From JAJYBV01 sp021812265 (GTDB lineage Bacteria > Chloroflexota > Ktedonobacteria > Ktedonobacterales > JACDGC01), in NCBI GenBank assembly GCA_027459525.1, contig DAIDIC010000097.1, positions 1 to 8,950 on the forward strand: a stretch of 8,950 bases of DNA. The letters run 5' to 3'. This document shows, one piece after another, positions 1 to 5,761 of this stretch. Position 1 is the first letter of the stretch. The number at the start of each line of letters is the position of its first letter. The notes beneath the pieces are model-generated. The model was not told the DNA's origin, did no database searches, and saw only the letters and a program-made list of their open reading frames with translations. A program made the translations under genes and the position numbers.

Positions 1-204
1 CCAATCCCCGGCATGGCGCGCGCCGCACCCTTGCAACCCTGCTGTGTCTGCGTCCACAAGCAGGATATAAGGGAAATTTGGGGACACCCCAATCCCCGGC
101 ATGGGGCGCGCCGCCCCTTGCAACCCTGCTGTGTCTGCGTCCACAAGCAAGGATATAAGGGAAGCGTTGGGGATACCCCAATCCCCCGGCATGGGGCGCG
201 CCGC
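1..204. repeat. Structured GC-rich tandem repeat, about 2.3 copies of 88-89 bp
   Basis: Copies begin at 1, 89 and 178, each with CCAATCCCC(C)GGCATGG; the third stops near 204 and the first is cut by the window edge. The copies differ by a few substitutions and 1-nt indels. Each unit is rich in inverted repeats. Copy 1 has CCCTT (28-32) with AAGGG (69-73), enclosing CCTGCT (38-43) with AGCAGG (59-64). The units are joined by TTGGGG-ACA-CCCCAA (78-92) and TTGGGG-ATA-CCCCAA (167-181), with the stem kept and the loop changed. Copy 2 has GGGGCG-CGC-CGCCCC (103-117). A frame stays open across the repeat, but it merely translates the repeat and is probably not a gene. I infer a dispersed palindromic intergenic element or structured RNA; the sequence alone does not show which. 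Confidence 0.85.
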
Positions 205-390
205 GCTGCGTATCTGCTTATGCTTTATGTGATATGCTGAAAAGAAATAATACATACGCGCGCTTCATGTAACAAATATTTTTCAAAGTTTGTGGCTATG
301 AGCAATATCTTAAAAAAACAGAGTGGAAATAATTTTTCCGCGCCACGACCAGCTTGGATAACTATTTATTTAGGAAGCAGTCAATGAACG

Positions 391-419
391 TTTACTAGCA
401 AGTATCCTTGGCGTATTGT
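391..419 (+). promoter_or_regulatory. Weak candidate promoter of tyrS-lipM
   Basis: TTTACT (391-396) and TATTGT (414-419) are 17 bp apart and each match 4 of 6 sigma-70 consensus bases. A start near 426 would leave only about 19 nt of leader, just enough for the AGGAG at 427-431. The extended -10-like element at 230-238 is an alternative that gives a leader of about 200 nt. Neither is strong. Confidence 0.25.
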
Positions 420-426
420 AAGTATT

Positions 427-431
427 AGGAG
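427..431 (+). promoter_or_regulatory. Ribosome binding site of tyrS
   Basis: AGGAG lies 13 nt before the ATG at 445. The spacing is longer than the usual 5-9 nt, but no closer purine-rich site exists and the protein begins as expected for the family. Confidence 0.55.
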
Positions 432-444
432 TGTTCTTGTATTC

Positions 445-1671
445 ATGGATATTACCACTGTTTTAACCCGCGCGGTTGCTCAAGTTGAAAAAGAAGATGA
501 ATTAAAAGCGCTGTTGCGGCAAAAGGGCCGCCGCGGCAAACCACTTCGTGTAAAATTAGGATTTGATCCCAGCCGGCCAGATTTAACGCTGGGGCATGGT
601 GTGGTTCTGCGAAAACTGCGGCAATTTCAAGATTTAGGGCACACTGCGGTAGTTATTGTCGGTGATTGGACTGCCCAACTAGGCGATCCTTCCGGCAAAG
701 AAGGAGCCAGAACCCCCTTAACCGCCGAAGAGGTAAAAAGCAACGCGCAAAGTTATTTAGACCAATTCTTTACTGTTGTTGATAAATCAAAAACAGAAGT
801 GCGCTGGCAAAGCGAGTGGTTTAACCAATTTACTCTTGCTGATGTTTTTCGACTGGGATATCAAAAAACCGTCGCGCAAATGTTGAAACGCGATCATTTT
901 GAAAAACGTTTCCAATCCGGCAATGAAATTTATATCTCTGAATTTCTGTATCCTTTGCTGCAAGGATATGACTCTATCGCGGTAGAAGCAGATGTTGAAC
1001 TTGGCGGCACTGACCAAACATATAATTTGCTGGTTGGGCGCGAGCTTCAGGAACGCCGCGGGCTGCCGGCGCAGCAGATTGTAACATGCAAATTGATTGT
1101 TGGGCTGGACGGAAAAGAGAAAATGAGTAAAAGCCTGAATAATTATATTATGCTCACTGCCGACCCAGCAGATATGTATGGTAAAATTATGTCGCTGCCC
1201 GATTACGCTATGGACGCATACTATGAAGGATTAACCTATATCCCCGAAGATGAATGGGCGGCGATGAAGAAAGATATGGCGACTGGTTCGCTAAATCCGC
1301 GTAATGTGAAAATGGTCTTGGCGCACGCAATTGTAGAGCAATTCCATACCACACAAGCAGCGCAAGCGGCGCAAGAAGCGTTTGTGAAACAATTTCAAAA
1401 CCGCGAATGGCCGGAAGATATGCCATTGGTTTATGTGCGGCGCGCAACACCAATTGTGCAGTTTATGGTTGACACGAAAATGGCGGCAAGCAAATCAATG
1501 GCGCGGCAGCTTATTGCGCAAGGTGGGGTTACTATCCGCAAAGATGGCGCTGTCGAGAAAGTTACAGATCCATTTTTAGAGCTGCCGGCGCAGAATGGCA
1601 TAGAGGTCCGTGTTGGCAAATTAAAGTACGCCAGAATCCTCATAGATACGCAGGAAGTGGCGGAACAATAG
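445..1671 (+). CDS. tyrS: Tyrosyl-tRNA synthetase, type 2 (EC 6.1.1.1)
   Basis: This cytoplasmic class I aminoacyl-tRNA synthetase activates tyrosine with ATP and charges tRNA-Tyr. The protein has 408 residues, the usual length of the type-2 (TyrZ-like) group. Visible motifs are the HIGH-type TLGH (48-51) in a KLGFDPSRPDLTLGHG context, GDWTAQLGDPSGK (73-85), YISEFLYPLLQGYD (163-176), ELGGTDQ (185-191) for tyrosine binding, and a KMSKS loop (226-230). Classical E. coli-type enzymes have KFGKT instead of KMSKS, so this is the other bacterial subclass. The C-terminal 70 or so residues, starting near APTIVQF-like sequence at 334, resemble an S4 RNA-binding domain. The stop codon directly abuts the ATG of the lipM-like gene, implying co-transcription and probably coupled translation. 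All key motifs are intact and the assignment is very secure. Confidence 0.97.
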   Translation: MDITTVLTRAVAQVEKEDELKALLRQKGRRGKPLRVKLGFDPSRPDLTLGHGVVLRKLRQFQDLGHTAVVIVGDWTAQLGDPSGKEGARTPLTAEEVKSNAQSYLDQFFTVVDKSKTEVRWQSEWFNQFTLADVFRLGYQKTVAQMLKRDHFEKRFQSGNEIYISEFLYPLLQGYDSIAVEADVELGGTDQTYNLLVGRELQERRGLPAQQIVTCKLIVGLDGKEKMSKSLNNYIMLTADPADMYGKIMSLPDYAMDAYYEGLTYIPEDEWAAMKKDMATGSLNPRNVKMVLAHAIVEQFHTTQAAQAAQEAFVKQFQNREWPEDMPLVYVRRATPIVQFMVDTKMAASKSMARQLIAQGGVTIRKDGAVEKVTDPFLELPAQNGIEVRVGKLKYARILIDTQEVAEQ

Positions 1672-2478
1672 ATGGAAACTCAAAATCGCTTGCCTTGGAG
1701 AGTTATTGTAGAAGACACTCCGGGAACCGGCGCTTGGAATATGGCGGTAGATCGCGCGATTATGGAGTTTGCGGGAAATCGGCAGGTTCCCGCAACACTG
1801 CGGTTGTATCGGTGGCGTCCGCCGGCGGTATCTATCGGCAAAAATCAGCCGGCAGATGTTTTATATAAGGAAAAAATGCGCGCTGATGGGGTTTCCGCAG
1901 TGCGGCGCCCAACCGGCGGCTGGGCAATTTTTCATACCGATGAACTGACGTATTCGGTAGCGGCGCATTCTGACGAGCCGGCGCTTGCCGGCGCGCTCAT
2001 GACTGCGTATGTGCGCATCAGCGCCGCGCTGATTGCCGGGCTGAAGCAGCTTGGGTTAACCGCTAAGCAAGCGCCGCAACCGAAAGCAGAGCAAAAACAG
2101 GGGCTAGTCGCGTGCTTCGCCGTGCCTTATAACAATGAACTGACGGTAGACGGCAAAAAATTGATGGGCAGCGCGCAGGCGCGGCCGCTAAGAAAACTGC
2201 TGCAGCACGGCTCATTGCCGCTTACCGGTGACGTTGGCCGCGCTGCAGATTATCTGGTGTTTGCGCATGAACAAGAACGCGAACACTTGCGAGATCATTT
2301 GCGCGCGCACGCCGCAACCGCCTCGCAGTGCGCGGGCCGCGAGATAACCTTTGAAGAAGCGGCGGCGGCGCTGACACATGGGTTTGCCGAAGCGCTTCCT
2401 ATAGAGTTGCTGCCGGGCAGCCTATCGGATGATGAGATTCACTTTGCGCAGGAAATCTTGCCGTCAATTGCCGTTTAA
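1672..2478 (+). CDS. lipM: Octanoyltransferase of the BPL/LPL family, LipM-like
   Basis: The protein has 268 residues of the biotin/lipoyl protein ligase fold. It probably moves octanoate from octanoyl-ACP to the lipoyl domain of a carrier protein such as GcvH, the first step of lipoate assembly in the cytoplasm. Visible motifs are RRPTGGWAIFH (78-88), DELTYS (90-95), ACFAVPYNNEL (147-157) and DGKKLMGSAQAR (160-171), then LQHGSLPL. Cys148 fits the acyl-thioester cysteine of LipM, which ATP-dependent LplA ligases lack. Lys163 matches the conserved lysine of the superfamily. Because of Cys148 I prefer octanoyltransferase over lipoate-protein ligase; a LipL-type amidotransferase is possible but fits the motif spacing less well. 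It starts on the base after the tyrS stop and has no good Shine-Dalgarno of its own, so it probably depends on tyrS translation. It ends 9 bp from the convergent gene. Confidence 0.85.
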   Translation: METQNRLPWRVIVEDTPGTGAWNMAVDRAIMEFAGNRQVPATLRLYRWRPPAVSIGKNQPADVLYKEKMRADGVSAVRRPTGGWAIFHTDELTYSVAAHSDEPALAGALMTAYVRISAALIAGLKQLGLTAKQAPQPKAEQKQGLVACFAVPYNNELTVDGKKLMGSAQARPLRKLLQHGSLPLTGDVGRAADYLVFAHEQEREHLRDHLRAHAATASQCAGREITFEEAAAALTHGFAEALPIELLPGSLSDDEIHFAQEILPSIAV

Positions 2479-2487
2479 ATTGTAGTG

Positions 2488-3198
2488 TTAAGCGATTGAA
2501 ACACTGGAATCCGATTCGTGAGGCACGCTTTCTAACGCAACCCGCAGAGCCTCTACTTCGGCGATGCTTGAAGTTTGCAGCCACAAGCCGCGCGCGCCGG
2601 TTTTTACCAGCCAAGCTGCGTCGGATTTATTCGGCGCATTTTTTAATGTTATGATGGTTTGAAACCGCAGCATATCAACCAACGCAGTAAGATGGCTCAT
2701 CTCACGAATGGTCGCCTTCGCCAGCAGATCTGCCTCCAGTTCAAGGTTCAGCGCCGCCGCGTCTACCGCAAGCGCGTTTGTGGTTTTATATTGAATATAC
2801 AAGGGATCATCCTTCGGCGGATCCAGAAAAATAACTTTTTCCAGCTTCTCAACCTTTACGCCAATCAACCGCGCAGGAGAATTATATCCCAGTATGACGA
2901 ACAGCGCGCCGTCATCATGCAGTTTTTGCAGCAATTCTTCATGTGCATCCGATGATTGGCGTACATCTACTCCCCACACCAGTTTCGCCGCTTTCAGGTC
3001 CGAAGTATCTGTCCCGGGAGTGATTACGGCAATATCCACTCCGGCGCTTGCCAGTTTTGCCGCGCTGTCTCCTGCGGCGTATGGCGCAATAATAGCTCTG
3101 GCTTTGGGTTTGCGCGCCCCACTGCCCGAGCCGATGAACCCAAGCGCCGAGCCGGAATTTCTGCCCGCATTTGATAATATATCAGTTAATTTTGCCAT
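2488..3198 (-). CDS. Conserved-looking protein of unknown function
   Basis: I do not recognise this 236-residue protein. It has no signal peptide or membrane segment, so it is probably cytoplasmic. After a small Gly/Ser-rich N-terminus (residues 10-28), hydrophobic strands alternate with helices: ARAIIAP (33-39), GVDIAVITPG (53-62), GALFVILGY (96-104), KVIFLDPP (121-128), FQTIITL (178-184) and GLWLQT (204-209). Segments such as SAGVDIAVI and KTGARGLWL look like the strand-turn units of an alpha/beta, perhaps TIM-barrel-like, fold; this is inference only. The start is well supported, with GAGGAG 6 nt before the ATG and a promoter further upstream. The gene is monocistronic and convergent with lipM. 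The frame is open throughout and its codon choice resembles that of its neighbours, so I take it as real. Confidence 0.8.
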   Translation of the reverse strand: MAKLTDILSNAGRNSGSALGFIGSGSGARKPKARAIIAPYAAGDSAAKLASAGVDIAVITPGTDTSDLKAAKLVWGVDVRQSSDAHEELLQKLHDDGALFVILGYNSPARLIGVKVEKLEKVIFLDPPKDDPLYIQYKTTNALAVDAAALNLELEADLLAKATIREMSHLTALVDMLRFQTIITLKNAPNKSDAAWLVKTGARGLWLQTSSIAEVEALRVALESVPHESDSSVSIA

Positions 3199-3290
3199 AT
3201 AATACTCCTCAATTCATAGTTTCTGCACAGGCGCCAGCGCCTCGATGCGCAGGAAAAAGCTCATTGAGGCGTTATCATATATCCCTTTAC
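3199..3290 (-). promoter_or_regulatory. 5' leader with mutually exclusive pairings, possible translational switch
   Basis: The segments are given in the order they would be transcribed on the minus strand. A is CGCCTCAATG (3271-3262), B is CATCGAGGCG (3247-3238), C is GCGCCT (3234-3229) and D is ATTGAGG (3213-3207). A can pair with B over nine of ten positions, with one A.C mismatch. It can instead pair perfectly with D over 7 bp through its CCTCAAT, and D overlaps the Shine-Dalgarno GAGGAG (3210-3205). B also pairs with C through AGGCGC/GCGCCT. A:B would leave the ribosome site free, while B:C would release A to cover it. The complementarity is visible; the switching and any ligand are inference. 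It matches no riboswitch class I know. Confidence 0.4.
3205..3210 (-). promoter_or_regulatory. Strong Shine-Dalgarno of the unknown gene
   Basis: GAGGAG on the minus strand sits 6 nt before the ATG at 3198. It is the best-placed ribosome site in the window and fixes the start. It overlaps leader segment D. Confidence 0.8.
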
Positions 3291-3296
3291 AAAGGT

Positions 3297-3326
3297 ATTG
3301 TACAGGAATACGGCAGATTATTTCAA
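3297..3326 (-). promoter_or_regulatory. Sigma-70-type promoter of the unknown gene
   Basis: On the minus strand TTGAAA (3326-3321) and TACAAT (3302-3297) are separated by 18 bp, and each box matches 5 of 6 consensus bases. Transcription would begin near 3290 and give a leader of about 92 nt that includes all four pairing segments. Confidence 0.6.
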
Positions 3327-3764
3327 AGATTAAGAAACTATTTTTTCTGCTGCTCTATTCATTAGTATTCGCCATTTTTATGCCTGAATGAAGGGGAAGA
3401 AAGGTAAGAAACAAGATTCTGGCTCAAGCCGCGCCGCAGAAGCTCTGCTATCCATTTGCACGAAAGCGACGGCGGCGTTGCGGGCTATTCTGTAAATGGG
3501 CTACCGTACTTGCTTATCTGCTTAAAATTTCGTATTCTAGGGGTATGAAATATTCCTCAATGGAATATATATTTATCCGATAGTAATAATTGCAAGACTT
3601 TCGTTTCAGCCGCAAATATGGTTTTCTCACACCACACATAAGAATAGCTCTTTGTTTAGGTATAAGCAAAAATTTAAGCGGCGGCAAATGATCCCTCTAA
3701 TAGCTTGGCAACCTATAAATTACGTTTTTTCTTTGAAACACGGATGGAAGGCGCAAAATTATCC
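3327..3764. other. Intergenic region upstream of the GH3 gene
   Basis: About 440 nt without a credible gene lie between divergent transcription units. It holds a perfect inverted repeat, ATATTCC-TCAAT-GGAATAT, at 3550-3568. It also has a weak promoter-like pair, TTGCTT (3510-3515) and TATTCT (3533-3538), 17 bp apart and upstream of that repeat. The arrangement would put an operator or transcript hairpin in the GH3 leader, but the promoter match is poor. Confidence 0.4.
3550..3568. promoter_or_regulatory. Perfect 7-bp inverted repeat, possible operator
   Basis: ATATTCC and GGAATAT flank the 5-nt spacer TCAAT, about 200 nt upstream of the GH3 start. The size and symmetry suit a dimeric repressor site or a small RNA hairpin. 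No T-run follows, so it is not an intrinsic terminator. Confidence 0.35.
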
Positions 3765-5042
3765 ATGCATATATTCCGCTCGCATCACAACACTCGGTGG
3801 GTAACCTTTCTTTTATATTGTTTTTGTGCAGTTACAGTGCTATTTTCGGCGTGCAGTTCTACACAAACCACCACCTTAGCAAAGCAGACACCAACACAAA
3901 CCTCAGCGCCAACGGCGACTGCAACCCCCGCAATCACAAACGCTTCTTTAGCGGCGCTTGTGGCAGACTATGTCAATTCTATGTCTTTAAACGACAAAAT
4001 TGGACAACTGATTTTCGCGCAGAGTTATAGCGGCGGCATTTACCAATACCCCACATCTGCAATAATTCAGCAATTTCATCCGGGTGGATTAATTGTATAT
4101 CAAGGTGAGTTGCAAACATTGCAGCAATCGCAGGATTACTTCAAAAATATTAAGGCGCATTCACCTATTCCGATAGTTATCGGCACCGATAACGAAGGGG
4201 GCGCGGAATGGCGGTTAGGCAATATTTTTCAAGCTTCTCCGCCCTCAGCGTTTACAATAGGGTCTACCGGAAACCCTGTTTACGCCTATCAGCAAGGCGA
4301 ACAAATGGCGTCATATATATTACAAGTCGGTATGAATATGGATCTGGCGCCGGTAGTTGATGTACACCCTACCGGATTCGATCGCGATTTCAGCCCCGTG
4401 CCCAGCACAGACGCGCTTATGGCAGGATCTTGGCTGGCCGGGCTGCAAAACGCCGGAGTTGTGGGCACACTGAAGCATTTTCCCGGATTGGGAGACACAT
4501 ATCTCGATCCGCACATGGGGCTTCCGGTAGATAACAGCTCATTGTCGCATATAGAAAGTGTTGGGATGGAGCCATATCGGCTGATTATTAACAGCGCCAC
4601 TCCTCCTGCGGCAGTTATGACAACTGATATTCTCGTGAGAGCGGTCGATCCAAACGCTCCGGCAGAAATTTCCTATAAAGTTATTACCGGATTGTTACGC
4701 GATCAGCTGCACTATAACGGGGTTGTTATTACCGACGCTTTATATATGGGCGGCATGGGGCAATATATGTGCCAGTTAGATCATGTGTCAAACTGCGATC
4801 CGCTGACCTACGCGCGCAACAACCCAAGTGTGCTGGCGCGTTTAGGCATTATGGCGCTGCAAGCCGGGTGCGACATGATATTAGGCACATATGATGTTAC
4901 CACAACCCAAGCATTGGTAGACGCCATCAAAGCGGCGCTGAACAACGGCCAATTGACGATGGCGCGCATCGATCAATCGGTTGAGCGCATCATTATGATG
5001 AAGGTTACGGCTGGGTTAATGAAAATTCCCGGCATGCCTTGA
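3765..5042 (+). CDS. Secreted lipoprotein, glycoside hydrolase family 3 (NagZ-like)
   Basis: The predicted 425-residue protein begins with a basic n-region and a hydrophobic stretch ending LFSAC, so Cys30 is the likely lipidated residue. A Thr/Pro-rich linker follows to about residue 58, then a GH3 N-terminal TIM barrel. Visible motifs are TDNEGG (141-146), DLAPVVDVHPTG, KHFPGLGD (237-244) with DPH (248-250), and GVVITDALYMGG with the predicted nucleophile Asp324. The Asp248/His250 pair matches the acid/base dyad of NagZ enzymes, which remove N-acetylglucosamine from muropeptides and related glycans. Substrate is therefore inferred as a beta-N-acetylhexosaminide outside the membrane. The Arg that usually follows EGG is Ala147 and the usual second His of KHFPGHGD is Leu242, so specificity may differ. 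There is no C-terminal GH3 domain, as in NagZ. The start is uncertain: ATG 3744 or TTG 3705 are in frame, but ATG 3765 gives the most typical signal and has GGAAGG 13 nt upstream. Confidence 0.9.
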   Translation: MHIFRSHHNTRWVTFLLYCFCAVTVLFSACSSTQTTTLAKQTPTQTSAPTATATPAITNASLAALVADYVNSMSLNDKIGQLIFAQSYSGGIYQYPTSAIIQQFHPGGLIVYQGELQTLQQSQDYFKNIKAHSPIPIVIGTDNEGGAEWRLGNIFQASPPSAFTIGSTGNPVYAYQQGEQMASYILQVGMNMDLAPVVDVHPTGFDRDFSPVPSTDALMAGSWLAGLQNAGVVGTLKHFPGLGDTYLDPHMGLPVDNSSLSHIESVGMEPYRLIINSATPPAAVMTTDILVRAVDPNAPAEISYKVITGLLRDQLHYNGVVITDALYMGGMGQYMCQLDHVSNCDPLTYARNNPSVLARLGIMALQAGCDMILGTYDVTTTQALVDAIKAALNNGQLTMARIDQSVERIIMMKVTAGLMKIPGMP

Positions 5043-5044
5043 TC

Positions 5045-5761
5045 TTATTCGGCGCCGGCAATGACCACTACATATTCACCGCGAGGCGGGTGCGTTTGAA
5101 AATATGCAGTCAGTTCGCGCAACGTTCCGCGGTGTATCGACTCAAATGTTTTGGTCAGTTCATGCGCAACAGCCGCAGGGCGATCGCCAAACAGATCTGC
5201 GGCGTCTTCTAAAAAAGCCGCTAATCGATACGGGCTTTCATAATAGATAAGCGTATATGGCGATTGCGCGTCGACGCTGAGAAAACGCCGGCGCGCGCTG
5301 CTTTTATTTGGCGCAAAGCCCCGGAATGTGAAACTGTGTACCGGCAAGCCAGAAAGAGTAAGCGCCGGCAAAAGCGCGCTGGGTCCGGGCAGCGCTTGAA
5401 TTGCAATCTGTTCGGCAATAGCGGCTTGAACCAGCCGATACCCCGGATCGGATATACCCGGAGTCCCCGCATCGCTTACCATCGCAATTACCGAGCCTTG
5501 TTTTGCCAATTCAATAATTTTATTTGCCGCGCGTTCCTCATTGTAATCGTGATATTGCAGCAACGGCTTAACAATTGCATAGTGTTTCAGCAGCATTCCG
5601 GTAACACGAGTATCTTCACAGGCAATATAATCAGCGGCGCGCAGTGTTTCCAACGCGCGCACAGTTATATCAGCAAAATTGCCGATAGGCGCAGCAACCA
5701 AATAAATAGTTCCTGCTGCGCCAGAATTAGCGCTATTTGCCGGTATTTTCTGCTGATTCAT
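5045..5761 (-). CDS. rsmI: 16S rRNA (cytidine1402-2'-O)-methyltransferase RsmI
   Basis: RsmI uses S-adenosylmethionine to methylate the 2'-hydroxyl of C1402 in the ribosomal P site. The tetrapyrrole-methylase fold is clear, with YLVAAPIGNFADIT, ACEDTRVTGMLLKHY, SDAGTPGISDPGYRLV, LPGPSALLPALTLSGLP, FRGFAPNKS, YESPYRL, HELTKTFE and GEYVVVIAG in family order. The usual YLVATPIGN has Ala in place of Thr. From ATG 5761 the protein has 238 residues, slightly short because there is no long C-terminal extension. An upstream in-frame ATG at 5794 would add 11 residues but has no ribosome site. The 5761 start has GGGGAAG directly before it, which is too close to be ideal. The gene overlaps the end of gyrA by 29 nt in another frame, so translational coupling is likely. 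It ends 2 bp from the GH3 stop. Confidence 0.95.
   Translation of the reverse strand: MNQQKIPANSANSGAAGTIYLVAAPIGNFADITVRALETLRAADYIACEDTRVTGMLLKHYAIVKPLLQYHDYNEERAANKIIELAKQGSVIAMVSDAGTPGISDPGYRLVQAAIAEQIAIQALPGPSALLPALTLSGLPVHSFTFRGFAPNKSSARRRFLSVDAQSPYTLIYYESPYRLAAFLEDAADLFGDRPAAVAHELTKTFESIHRGTLRELTAYFQTHPPRGEYVVVIAGAE

Larger units (their letters stand above)
205..444 (+). other. Non-coding region upstream of tyrS
   Basis: This AT-rich stretch of 240 nt separates the repeat from tyrS and has no convincing ORF. It contains TGTGATAT (228-235), which could serve as a weak extended -10 (TG-A-TATGCT, 230-238), and a small hairpin GGAAA-N5/6-TTTCC around 325-339. The T-box sequence that regulates some tyrS genes in Gram-positive bacteria is absent, as are its specifier-type stem features, so regulation by uncharged tRNA is not supported. 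Confidence 0.6.

Noticed and set aside
1..204. CRISPR array
   Set aside because: Copies are contiguous tandem units with no unique spacers of uniform length between short repeats.
13..240. 75-codon plus-strand frame with a repeated Cys/His-containing motif
   Set aside because: It is only the translation of the tandem repeat. The two copies differ by indels typical of non-coding repeats and there is no ribosome site.
241..444. T-box riboswitch upstream of tyrS
   Set aside because: No T-box core sequence or terminator/antiterminator pair can be found.
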